From: Mesostigma viride
Taxonomy: Eukaryota; Streptophyta; Mesostigmatophyceae; Mesostigmatales; Mesostigmataceae
Direction: 5' to 3'
Assembly: GCA_009746045.1 (NCBI GenBank)
Contig: RPFO01000156.1
Location: forward strand, 3,900,091-3,957,590
Length of the DNA: 57,500 nucleotides
In this document: in pieces, positions 19,640 to 28,953 of the stretch
How positions within the stretch are numbered: position 1 is the first letter of the stretch
Layout: each line of letters starts with the position of its first letter
Translations under genes and position numbers: made by a program
The notes under the pieces: model-generated
Told to the model about the DNA's origin: nothing
The model's input: the letters and a program-made list of their open reading frames with translations, nothing else
Database searches by the model: none

Positions 19640-22186
19640 TACGCGCGCCTGAGCGTGCGGCTGGCGGAGACCGGGATGACAGAGTATAGCGAGGAGGAAC
19701 CACCGGTCACCAACGGCCTGTTCGGCGTGCCCAAGCGCGATCCAGGGGTGGTGGACCCGTCAGCCCAGCGCCAGCGACTCATCTGCAACATGGTGCAGAG
19801 CAACGAGAAGTTCCTCACCCCTGGCAGCTGTTACCTGCCAGATGTGGGGGCGGTGGCCGAGATGGCCGGGGGCGCGCCCAGCTACTCGAGTAAAACGGAC
19901 CTGGAGACGTACTACTACCGCTTCTCTGTGCCAACGGAGTGGCGGAAGTGGTTCGCGCTGCCCCCAGTCTGGTCAGACGAGGTCGGCCAACCAGGGGAGC
20001 GCCGCCGGCTCTATCCCAGGTTCCGTGTTCTGGTGATGGGGTGGTCCCACTCGGTCCTGCTGGCGCAGGTGGCGCACATGCAGACCCTGTTCGGGCCGGG
20101 GAAGCTGAACCCCGGGCTGAGTGTGAGCGTCCCGATGCATCAGCTCGGGGTGCGCACAGTGCGTGAGGGAGGACGGGAGTGGATGGAGTTGGTGGGGGCC
20201 GCCGAGCTTGACTGGCAGCTGCTGCCCGAGGACCCTCCTCGGCCGGCGCAGTTGGTCATGATCGACGATCTGGGCACCACACACGCGCGCAGCGCAGCGG
20301 AGGCGAACGCGCTGCTGGACCGCGCATGCACTGAGTGCTACGCGCCAGCTGGCCTGGTGGTGAATGAGAAAAAGGTCGAGCGGGCGCGGGAGGGGCAAGC
20401 TGTGGAGATCCTGGGCATCGAGTTTCACCAAGATGGGAGCTTGTGGCCGTCAGCGAAGCGACTAGCCCTCCTCGTCCATGACACTGAGGCGGTGCTGGCC
20501 CGGGGACGAGCAAGCTACCATGAGCTGGCCTCCCTACTGGGACGCTGGGTATGGATCCAACTGCTTCGCAGGAGTCTGCTAAGCATCTGGTTCCATGCCT
20601 ACAGGATGCTCCACCAAGTGCTGGCCCTCCGCAAGGGAGGACGCTTCCAACTCTGGGCAAGTGTGCGCCGGGAGCTCTGGGCGGCTGTCTGCCTGGCTCC
20701 CCTGGTGCATGCGCAGCGCAACCAGCCGCTAGACACCACCGTCGTGGCCAGTGACGCGTCGAGCCGGGGCTCCGGTGTGGTGTACGCCCGTCTGGCAGAG
20801 GCAGACGTGAAAGCTTTGTCCAACTGCCGTGAGATGAAGGGGTGGAAGACTCTGTGTGTCGGGTCGGAAGAGGTCGGTGTGGAGCGAACGGGGGAGAGGG
20901 AACATCGGGCGGTGGCGACCGCCCGCTGGCGTGTGGCGGTGAAACACCGGTGGAGGGACGCGGGGGCGCACATCAATGAGAAAGAGGCGCGCGCAGCCGT
21001 GCAGAGCCTGGAGTGGGGGCTGCGCACGCAGGCCCGGTGGGGGCGACGGCACGTACGGCTGGTGGATAGCTCCGCCGTTCTGGGCGCACTGGTGAAGGGG
21101 CGGTCATCATCTTACCGCCTCAACACGTGGTGCCGCCGCGCTGCCGCCCTGGGCTGTGCCAGCAACACCAGGTACCACTGGGTGTACATCCGCTCGGAGC
21201 GAAACCCCGCGGACGCGCCCAGCCGGGGCCGGTGGGTGCGGGACCTTACCGCCGATGGCGATGTGGAGAGTAACCCGGGGCCGGGAGGGCGGCAGGAGCT
21301 ACTGGAGAGCACCGTGCTGCCCGCGACCCTGCGCAGCTACCATCGCGCAGTGATCGCGTACCTCCTGTGGGCTGAGCCCTATGGTGCTGTACCGCCGGAG
21401 GAAGCGGAGAGCGTGTTCTGCGAGTGGCTCGTGTCTGTCTACGAGGATGGAGGGGGAGCAGGGCGTTCCATGTGCATGAGGGCACTGTGTGGGCTGCAAC
21501 TGTACTACCCCAGCCAAGTGCAGGGGTGGCGCGAGGCCCGCCGACTCCTGTACGGGTGGCAGCGACGCGTGCAAACCCATAGCCCCAATCCGGTGCCGTG
21601 GGAGCTGCTCTACCTGGTGGTGCAGCTCCTCCGCTGGCAGGGGGCGCCCATGGCAGCAGCCGTGTGCGTCATCACTTTCCAGCAATGCCTGCGCATCGGG
21701 GAGGCCTTCAAGCTCCGAGTGGGGGACGTGGCGCTGCGCGGCGACCGTCGCCTGGGGCAGCGAGGCCTGGGCGCGCTTCTTCTGCGGGATCCCAAGACAG
21801 CCAAGGGGGGTGCACAGGCGGTGGTGGTGCAGGACCCCCTCTCGCTGTACGTGCTCGAGCGCCTGTGCGCTGGGCGGGAGCCCGAGGAGCCCTTGTTTGG
21901 GAGCCTCAACTACAGCCAGTTCTCTCGTCGGTGGCACGCGGCGTGGGATGTTCTGGGCCTGCGGGGGATGTTTCCGCCCTACTCCATGCGACATGGTGGG
22001 GCAACGTACGACTACCTGCAGGGCGTTTCACTCCCAGACATCCAGAAGCGCGGGCGTTGGCGCCAGTTCAAGTCGGTGGACCACTACGTGGGCCTGCACC
22101 GTGCTCTAGCGGTGCAAGTGCCGCGGTGGGTGTGGTTGCTGGCTGAGGAGTTCCCCCCCGCTCAGTGGAGTTCACACTGGCAGTAG
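19640..22186 (+). CDS. element I pol, main part: RT / RNase H / 2A motif / tyrosine recombinase
   Basis: An open frame of ~848 codons resumes exactly where element II ends. Numbering from the internal Met at 19655 (843 codons), the RT catalytic pair is D204-D205 in VMIDDLG. RNase H has D367 (VASDAS), then HINEKEA, RLVDSS and NPADAPSR. DVESNPGP (21260-21283, residues 536-543) is a perfect 2A motif. The recombinase has R680 (CLRIGEAF), R779 (YSMRHGGAT), W802 (KRGRW) and nucleophile Y811 (DHYVG). Predicted products after skipping are RT-RNase H ending at the motif Gly and a ~300-residue recombinase starting with Pro. It has no stops or frameshifts, so the enzyme-coding part could still be functional in trans. 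Confidence 0.95.
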   Translation, partial: YARLSVRLAETGMTEYSEEEPPVTNGLFGVPKRDPGVVDPSAQRQRLICNMVQSNEKFLTPGSCYLPDVGAVAEMAGGAPSYSSKTDLETYYYRFSVPTEWRKWFALPPVWSDEVGQPGERRRLYPRFRVLVMGWSHSVLLAQVAHMQTLFGPGKLNPGLSVSVPMHQLGVRTVREGGREWMELVGAAELDWQLLPEDPPRPAQLVMIDDLGTTHARSAAEANALLDRACTECYAPAGLVVNEKKVERAREGQAVEILGIEFHQDGSLWPSAKRLALLVHDTEAVLARGRASYHELASLLGRWVWIQLLRRSLLSIWFHAYRMLHQVLALRKGGRFQLWASVRRELWAAVCLAPLVHAQRNQPLDTTVVASDASSRGSGVVYARLAEADVKALSNCREMKGWKTLCVGSEEVGVERTGEREHRAVATARWRVAVKHRWRDAGAHINEKEARAAVQSLEWGLRTQARWGRRHVRLVDSSAVLGALVKGRSSSYRLNTWCRRAAALGCASNTRYHWVYIRSERNPADAPSRGRWVRDLTADGDVESNPGPGGRQELLESTVLPATLRSYHRAVIAYLLWAEPYGAVPPEEAESVFCEWLVSVYEDGGGAGRSMCMRALCGLQLYYPSQVQGWREARRLLYGWQRRVQTHSPNPVPWELLYLVVQLLRWQGAPMAAAVCVITFQQCLRIGEAFKLRVGDVALRGDRRLGQRGLGALLLRDPKTAKGGAQAVVVQDPLSLYVLERLCAGREPEEPLFGSLNYSQFSRRWHAAWDVLGLRGMFPPYSMRHGGATYDYLQGVSLPDIQKRGRWRQFKSVDHYVGLHRALAVQVPRWVWLLAEEFPPAQWSSHWQ

Positions 22187-22275
22187 CCAGTGTGGGGATG
22201 CGCCTGCCCCAGTCTAGGCCGGGGGGCGCAGTATAAAACGATGCAGCTCCGTTGGAGGAGTCGGCAGGGCGCACT

Positions 22276-22464
22276 CCAGTGGACACGCTGGGGCCCTGCT
22301 GGTTTTGGGCGTCGCGCCATCATCCTGATTTCCAGTTTGGCTCACCTTCGACCGTATCCTGCCTTGGACAGAGCCGGCGGGGCGCACTCTAGTGGATACA
22401 CTAGGGCTCTGCGGGTACCTGCGTTGACAGGTGCAGGGGAGGCGCACTCTAGCAGCCACGCTAG
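22276..22464 (+). promoter_or_regulatory. three tandem hairpins in the element I 3' region
   Basis: Three units share GGCGCACT...GGG. The stems are CCAGTG/CGCTGG with loop GACA (22276-22291), CTAGTG/CACTAG with loop GATA (22389-22404), and CTAGC/GCTAG (22449-22464). Base changes are compensatory between copies and with element II (CTAGCG/CGCTAG). This suggests a selected RNA structure, for example for RT recognition, packaging or 3' end formation (inference). Confidence 0.7.
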
Positions 22465-22521
22465 GGCTTCCCCCTCTACAACCACTCCAGATGCGGCCGG
22501 GGACGGCCAGGTTGGAGATGC

Positions 22522-22675
22522 GGGTGTTATATGGTGGCAGCCGCCTGGGACTTGCGCACAATTTGCCAGTCTCTCGGTCTACCAAGGCCTACAAGCGGCT
22601 TAAGCATATAATTTTGCAATAAACAAGTTCTGGTGCCTTCTCAAACAAAGTGAACCTGAAAGCATGCACAGAGGA
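22522..22675 (+). repeat. element I repeat B1
   Basis: 154 bp, repeated at 23200-23353 with one visible substitution (CTACAAGC versus CTGCAAGC). It contains CAATAAAC, a possible polyadenylation signal. Confidence 0.95.
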
Positions 22676-23151
22676 TGGTTGATCTTACGATCTGGATTCC
22701 CTGATTTGCGACTAAGGGGAGCGGAGAGCGAGTCGGTGCCGCTGCCTCATGGCTGATCTGCGAGAAATGCTCCTGGAAAGGGTGAAAGTCCCTGCAAATG
22801 ACCTCTGGACTGTTTCCAAGTACTTGGATGTAGTTCAAAGTACTTCATTGGTACTACAGGGTAGTACAATCTACTTCAAACTAGTTCAAACTAGCTCAGG
22901 CTAGTAAAGATTCGTTCAGGTGTAGCACAACCTGCCTAGGAGGTGGTATGACCACCTGGGTTGAAGTAGACAGTGACTAAACGTAGTACAATGTCGAAAG
23001 AATCAGTACAAGTGGGTTCTTTGTAGTACAACTGGTCAGTGGCACCTGGGCGCCGCGCCAGTACTGTACCGGACTTGCATTCGTCACCGTGCGCATGCAA
23101 TGCAGCCAATTTATTGAGGAAGACATGGCGGCGCATGCTTTATCAGTTTTC
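22676..23151 (+). repeat. element I repeat A2
   Basis: 476 bp copy of 9639-10114 placed between B1 and B2. It is followed by a 48 bp linker (CCCACCC then TTTG repeats, 23152-23199). Confidence 0.95.
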
Positions 23152-23199
23152 CCCACCCACCCACCCTCTTTTGTTTGTTTGTTTGTTTGTTGTCTCTGG

Positions 23200-23353
23200 G
23201 GGTGTTATATGGTGGCAGCCGCCTGGGACTTGCGCACAATTTGCCAGTCTCTCGGTCTACCAAGGCCTGCAAGCGGCTTAAGCATATAATTTTGCAATAA
23301 ACAAGTTCTGGTGCCTTCTCAAACAAAGTGAACCTGAAAGCATGCACAGAGGA
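23200..23353 (+). repeat. element I repeat B2 (3' end)
   Basis: Second B copy. The host sequence resumes at 23354 (GTCGCAATGG). Confidence 0.95.
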
Positions 23354-23932
23354 GTCGCAATGGATGGGCCGAGGCAGCTGGATCGGGAGGGGGCACCGTA
23401 CGGCGAGCACGGTGTGTACGCGCCGTACGACCAAGGAATGCATGCCCAGCCTACTGCCGCTGGCAGGCAAGCGGCCAATGCTTATGTATACCATGCCGGC
23501 ATGTACGATCCACAGCCTGGCGAAGGGTCGGCAGCTGATCCACATCAGCCTCGAGGTCGCGGCACATTGCAACAAACCACCTACGTTGAGAACCCTGAGC
23601 CCGTGCAGCATTACAATGACGGCACTTACCGTTATGCCGCAGCCCCCCCTCTAAGGAGATCTCCAAGGAAGACAAAGCTGAGGCCCCAAATCCCCAAGGC
23701 CGCCGGGGAGCAAGACTGGCAACATATCATGATGAGGGAGGAGGTTATGCAGCCAGGGATTCTCATTTCATGGGTCATAGCAATTTTGATGAGCAAGGGA
23801 CGTGGGCCTACAACGCCCACGTCCGGCCGGCCCCACAACCTGGCACATGCCCAGGCTCCACCGCGGAAAAGGCCACCCTACTCGCAAGATGTAGACGAGT
23901 CGGGGCAACACGATTATTATGGTTCATATTAG
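23354..23932 (+). CDS. uncharacterised low-complexity ORF, right part of the element I target
   Basis: The open frame starts inside B2 only by chance (ATG at 23342). The host part encodes a Pro/Gln/Tyr/His-rich protein (PRQLDREG, then YAPYDQG, ending DESGQHDYYGSY) with a basic patch (LRRSPRKTKLRP). No domain recognised. If the frame is followed back across element I it continues open to the left flank. This suggests an interrupted gene or another element's gag. Confidence 0.35.
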   Translation, partial: VAMDGPRQLDREGAPYGEHGVYAPYDQGMHAQPTAAGRQAANAYVYHAGMYDPQPGEGSAADPHQPRGRGTLQQTTYVENPEPVQHYNDGTYRYAAAPPLRRSPRKTKLRPQIPKAAGEQDWQHIMMREEVMQPGILISWVIAILMSKGRGPTTPTSGRPHNLAHAQAPPRKRPPYSQDVDESGQHDYYGSY

Positions 23933-24229
23933 ATTGGGCATGTATGGTTTTGATACGGCATTTGCTTGGCACCAGATTCTGCATTAAAGAAAGCTGTATG
24001 CAAATCATTGTCAGGTAAGTTTAAGCTAATATACATTATTTTATCTTGCATTTGATATTAAAGAGGCAGAGAGACACAGTTGGCAGATGCAAGTTTGCTA
24101 GGCCATGTAATAGGGATTATTGGTCATCCATCATATTCATAAATTTTCTTTTATTTATACATGGTTGCATAATACATTAATGTTGCGTTAATACTTTGTG
24201 GCACTAAACAACAAAATCATGAAATGCTA
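23933..24229. other. AT-rich spacer, no gene recognised
   Basis: AT-rich sequence between the target ORF and the minisatellite block. No motif seen. Confidence 0.5.
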
Positions 24230-24985
24230 GTGCTATCGTGTCATATTGTCACTATCATGCTGTCACGGTGTCACAATGTCACGATGTCACGGTGTCACAA
24301 TGTCACCTCATGTTAATCAGTGCTTCTGGGCAATGTAATATCATTGTTGCAACCCCATGGGCGCCACATTACCTTGTGACACCATACAAAATCGTAAAAT
24401 ACTAGCGTTATGGTGCCATCGTGTCACGGTGTCACGGTGTCACGGTGTCACGGTGTCACAATGTCACCTCATGTTAATCAGTGCTTCTGGGCAATGTAAT
24501 ATCATTGTTGCAACCCCATGGGCGCCACATTACCTTGTGACACCATACAAAATCGTAAAATACTAGCGTTATGGTGCCATCGTGTCACGGTGTCACGGTG
24601 TCACGGTGTCACGGTGTCACGGTGTCACGGTGTCACGGTGTCACGGTGTCACGGTGTCACAATGTCACCTCATGTTAATCAGTGCTTCTGGGCAATGTAA
24701 TATCATTGTTGCAACCCCATGGGCGCCACATGCATTACCTTGTGACACCATACAAAATCGTAAAATACTAGCGTTATGGTGCCATCGTGTCACGGTGTCA
24801 CGGTGTCACGGTGTCACGGTGTCACAATGTCACCTCATGTTAATCAGTGCTTCTGGGCAATGTAATATCATTGTTGCAACCCCATGGGCGCCACATTACC
24901 TTGTGACACCATACAAAATCGTAAAATACTAGCGTTATGGTGTCACGGTGTCACGGTGTCACGGTGTCACGGTGTCACGGTGTCA
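24230..24985. repeat. compound minisatellite: GTGTCACG units inside a 160-200 bp repeat
   Basis: Four copies of a unit (AATGTCACCTCATGTTAATC through CTAGCGTTATGG) start near 24299, 24460, 24661 and 24825. They are joined by variable numbers of the 8 bp unit GTGTCACG, from about three to nine copies, which accounts for the different spacings. The ORFs on it are artefacts. Confidence 0.93.
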
Positions 24986-25456
24986 CAACATGTTGGGACA
25001 ATAACCTACATGCTTTGGACTTACGAGAGGCCCTAAATAACAAAGTTTGAAAAATCTCAATTTGTAGTAGTGTTCTAGTACAAATCCAGACGAGCTTAGG
25101 GCCACTGGTTTGGCGCCGGGCAGGATTGTCCCACCCCCCCGCGCCCCTTGCTGGGCCGCTGGGTGTGAGCTGTGCAAGGGATACCCCTCTGCAGGCTCCT
25201 CGTCCCCCGCCACGGACGCGGGGGCCGTCACCCATCCCCCCTGGCCGCCCCGGGGCTCTTCCCCAGTGCCTGGGCCTCCAGCCCCCGGCCACCCGGCTCC
25301 CCAGTACCCCCGGGGGGGAGCAGGCACCAACTAACCGCCCCCTGACACTGCTCCTTCCCCTGCCCCACTGGTGTACCCCCATGGAGGGGCTACCCCCGTG
25401 GCGTGCAGGCCACCAGCCCACAGTGGGGCTATCCCGGGGTGGGTTTGAGGGGTGTG

Positions 25457-26073
25457 AGTTAACGTAAAGGATTTACGTTAGATGGATAGAGATTGTTACG
25501 CTCTTTCCAACGGCACCTTGAACGCCTCATTTGGTTAAGGAACGTAAAAGTTATGGCGTTTCCTAGGCTGTGTCGACAGTACCCGGCGCGCCACTGTGGG
25601 CGCGTACGGACACAGGATGTACAAGTGTCACTTTGATAGTCCGCAGGACGTTGACAGGACTTGTACAGGACTTGATGGTCAATTGATAGGTAGGCGTGCT
25701 GTAGCGCGCCAGGACCTATGAGACAATTGATGCTGAGCAGTGTACGGATAGGTCCACAGGACTAGCCGTATGGACAATTGATAGATCTGCGCGCCAAAGG
25801 CGTGCCAGAGTCTGTGTAATCAATTGATTGATAGTTCAGCTGTGACAGTGCAGCTGAATACTTGGACGCGTCCCTAGCAACCTATATGTGTGACTTGGTA
25901 GCACCGGGACGCTAGTTCTTGCGTGCACGTTCTCTTGGCACTGCGACCCTGTCGCCTGTGCTGCGTGCAGTCTTGGAAGTGACGTGACTTACGTCTGTGT
26001 TCCTTATTCTTAATAAAGGCAACATTCCTGCAAGAACCATGGCGGAATTCAGGGCATTCACTCTCGCACAACT
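25457..26073 (+). repeat. Copia 5' LTR
   Basis: Bounded by the GTGTG duplication on the left. It carries TAATAAAG at about 26012 and an ATG in a strong context (ACCATGG, 26039) near its end. Confidence 0.93.
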
Positions 26074-26758
26074 CGTATTACACGCCTCGTTCCAAACATG
26101 CCAAATTCTGAAGAATTCCGAATTCCAACTGTCAGATGAGGAGGTAGCTGCTTCGCCGGCTGACCCCTTACCGGCTCCGCCTTCGCGCGAGCCCAGGCCG
26201 GCTGCGCCATCGTGGCAACAATTGCTTGACGAGGTCACGATTTCGCTGGACGAACTCCATCGTCGGCAGCGCGCAGCTCTCCCATTGCTCGGGGATTTTC
26301 CCGAGAACCCCCAACTGCCGCAACTGGTGCCGGCCATTCGTGGGCCGCTGGACACCATTCGAAACATTCTTTCGCAATTCACGGTCCAGGTCCGTGGCGG
26401 TTTGCGGTCGGTAACTGAGGTCACCACCGCTATCGAGGAGGTCGACAACGCCATTTCCTCGCTGACCGGCTACCAGAGAAATTTACAAAACTGGGCATCG
26501 ACACGCACGGGGGGCGCGCCGGTGGTCACAACCAACTTATTTCAAGACCTCGCATTGCTGTCGCTGCTCACACGCGGCGTACGCAGTCGAGAACGCCAGG
26601 TTCTCATTAACCTGGTGGCTTTTCTTGCAGCCTTGCGCGAGTGGATTCCCGCAGGCTGGGAGTTGCTGTCCATTTTTACTCATCCTCTGCGCCTCGTCGC
26701 GCGTCGGCGAATTGCAATTTTCGAGCCGACGCAAAACGCAGCAACACACCGGTGTTGA
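26039..26758 (+). CDS. extra ORF between the Copia LTR and gag, starting inside the LTR
   Basis: 239 codons from ATG 26039, which lies in the last 35 bp of the 5' LTR. It is Leu- and Pro-rich with an amphipathic middle (SWQQLLDEVTISLDELHRR, and VTTAIEEVDNAISSL further on) that could form coiled coil. No known domain. It lies upstream of gag in a different frame. Copia elements usually have no ORF here, so it could be an accessory protein or captured sequence. The same ATG in the 3' LTR would read into flanking DNA. Confidence 0.5.
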   Translation: MAEFRAFTLAQLVLHASFQTCQILKNSEFQLSDEEVAASPADPLPAPPSREPRPAAPSWQQLLDEVTISLDELHRRQRAALPLLGDFPENPQLPQLVPAIRGPLDTIRNILSQFTVQVRGGLRSVTEVTTAIEEVDNAISSLTGYQRNLQNWASTRTGGAPVVTTNLFQDLALLSLLTRGVRSRERQVLINLVAFLAALREWIPAGWELLSIFTHPLRLVARRRIAIFEPTQNAATHRC

Positions 26759-27033
26759 TCATACGGGCGCAGGTCCGGCACACACGCCGGATATGGAGGA
26801 TCCAGATACTCTACCAGTACTGTGATTTTCGTGGCCTCGATTACTGAATAAATCGGCCCGTCTTCACGTACAAGTCGGCATTTTGTCGAGTTTTCAGCGG
26901 CGATTCGCGGGGGCGGCGGCGACACCGGCGCAGGCGGCAATTGAGACAGTTCTGTACATACTTTATTTTGCTGCTTTGCAGGTGTTTTGGATAGCTTGTA
27001 GTGCAATAATGGCAGACGGGCGCCGTAGCAAAG
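26759..27033. other. Copia untranslated spacer before gag
   Basis: Contains AATAAA at about 26847 and GACGGGCGCCGTA at 27014-27026, a word that recurs near the 3' LTR (about 32187). A possible gag start, MADGRRSKG at 27009, is out of frame with the rest of gag by one indel. Confidence 0.5.
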
Positions 27034-28125
27034 GTGCCCCAGCTAGCGGGAATAATGGTGGTGAGCACTGGTAGTGGGACAGCTCACGTAGATGACGTGG
27101 GTGTCACCGGGGAAATTACCAATGTTCATCACAACCCTAATAATTCACAAGCTGTTCATGGTTTTGATCTTACCACTCAAGGTCTTTTAATTGTTAATCA
27201 GCTGCAGCTAGTCACATCAGACTCCAAGCCTAAGCAGGCTGAAGAGTTTGTGGAAGGTTTGGAAGGGTTCCCTAGCTTGTACGGTGGTACAAATTACTAT
27301 CAGATCTGGATAGGAAGTAGCACTTTTGGCAAGTGTACTGACCAGATTAAGGACCTGACCAGGGAGTGCAAGAAGGCCAATAAGGCCTGGGCACTGTACG
27401 TAGCTGAGCTGAAGGAGCTGCTGGAGGACCAACGCAAGAAGGTCGGCATCCATTGGCAGGACAAGTATCAAGGGTGGGAGGTCAAGGGACCTGATCCAGA
27501 ACTTCCTTAACTATTGTAAAATGGTTGAGGAGGGCAGGGCTCACGGCTTTAATGTTGCTGATAACATAGCCCTGACCAACTGGCTCAAGGTTTCTGGGCT
27601 GGACAAGGCTACACGTGGCTCTTTAAAGGTCATGTGTGCCCCACACTCAACCCTCAAGGCCTACAAGGTCATAATCAAACAAGCACTCGAGGCAGAGGAG
27701 CTGTTTGAGGGTGGAGTGCCAGCAGTGAAGGCTACCCAGGCAGGTGGGCGTACCCAGGGGGCTCCAAATCGTCTGAGGCTGACAGAAGCCAAGGAGGGCG
27801 TAGGGGCAACCACAACAAGCGGAAGGCCAATCATTCACCCGACCCTGACGGGAGGTCACACTCCAAGTCGGTGTTCAGGCGGGTGGGTGGTCAGCCCAAG
27901 CAGGGCAACGCGTCTGACAACGGGGGCAGTGGCCAGGGCAAGTCAAAGATACAATGCTACCTGTGCAAGGGGTGGGGGCACATCAAGAAGGAGTGTCCCA
28001 GCTTCAAGAAGACCCAGGGCCAGGGCAGCAACAAGAATAACAACAACAAAAACAACAACAAGAACAAGTCCCAGGCAGGCCAGCCTTCAAAGGGCAGTCA
28101 GCAAGAAGACAACAAGGAGCAGTGA
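27034..28125 (+). pseudogene. Copia gag with CCHC zinc knuckle (frameshifted)
   Basis: Three successive frames: 27034-27510 (contains ELKELLEDQRKK), 27521-27870 (LTNWLKVSGLDKATRGSLK, a UBN2/gag-like helical region), and 27871-28125 with the knuckle CYLCKGWGHIKKEC (C-x2-C-x4-H-x4-C) and an Asn/Lys-rich tail. Gag packages the genomic RNA in cytoplasmic particles. The copy as read is disrupted. Confidence 0.8.
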
Positions 28126-28265
28126 CTGTCTGAGGCAACCCCTACACACCTTAATTCACCCAGGGGGAGGCCAGGTGCTCCAATGCAGATTTTATATCTG
28201 GGCAACAAGAGGGTGATCTCCAGGTTCAGGGTGGCCCCAGGTCACCTGGAGAGGTACAGGTTCCT

Positions 28266-28953
28266 ATGAAGACGTCCTTGACAGCTGGTGCAGCTGTAAG
28301 AATGTCTGACCCCATGCATCCTCGTGCTGGGCACGAGGGTGGACCTCTCATTTTGAGAGAAACCAATGTACAACCACAGAGGGGTGTGAAGGCCTCTGGT
28401 GGTATGCATGTGGTCCCTGCTGGCGGTCCAGGTGTTGGGCATGAGCAGGGTGACTCAGGCTCTGAGTCAGAACAGGATGGAAGTCAGCATGGTGATGCTG
28501 GACAACCTGACAGCACAGTCCTGACTGTGCCAGGGACTGCTTCCTCTGTGTACCAGGAGTTGGGTGCCCGAATCCACAACATGTTTGGGCATGCCACTTC
28601 TCTGTCAAACAACTTTGCCTTCCGTATGGGCAGGGCACCCCTTCTCAAGGCGTGTCAGCAAGCTGCCTCACGGTGTAAGTGCCAGTTGTCCTCCAACAAG
28701 CCCAGGAAATCACATGCCAAAGCTCTACCTCAGAGCATTGGTGATCTGCAGTGTGATATCCAACACATCAGGGGCATGCAACTGTTGGTGTGCGTGGACA
28801 GGTACACAAAATACAAGGTGCTGAGCATTTACCTTCTATGAAGAACAGGTACTTGCTGGCTGCCCTGCAGAATGTAAGAGCCAAGTTTCCTACCACAAGG
28901 ATCCAGGTGGACATGCAGTTTCAGCATCTCAAGGGTGATCCACCCTTCCTGAG
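28266..28953 (+). pseudogene. Copia integrase, zinc-binding and catalytic core (frameshifted)
   Basis: The first frame (to 28841) has an HHCC-like region (HNMFGH, then CQQAASRCKC) and a core start with Asp in CDIQHI and CVDRYTKY. A second frame (from about 28838) has KNRYLLAALQNVRAKFP and the second Asp region QVDMQF. The Glu motif (GAIERAIQEVKKL) opens the next frame at 28990. The gap 28126-28265 shows no protease where copia elements normally have it. Confidence 0.75.

Larger units (their letters stand above)
9639..23353 (+). mobile_element. element I: tyrosine-recombinase retrotransposon with split direct repeats
   Basis: The order is A1 (9639-10114), ORF1 (from 10205), pol (12722-13315 and 19640-22186), 3' hairpin region, B1 (22522-22675), A2 (22676-23151), linker, B2 (23200-23353). 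A1/A2 are near-identical 476 bp copies and B1/B2 are 154 bp copies. A1-ORFs-B1-A2-B2 is the split-direct-repeat layout of Ngaro/PAT-like DIRS-order retrotransposons, which integrate a circular cDNA by a tyrosine recombinase and make no target duplication. Element II (6324 bp) is nested in pol; without it the element is about 7.4 kb. Pol is intact apart from that insertion. ORF1 is broken by frameshifts and by a tandem-repeat insertion. Confidence 0.93.

Noticed and set aside
22522-23353. 150 bp target-site duplications around a small ~475 bp mobile element
   Set aside because: The A repeat also occurs at the far 5' end of the element and the flanking copies are B1 and B2, which fits a split-direct-repeat retrotransposon better.
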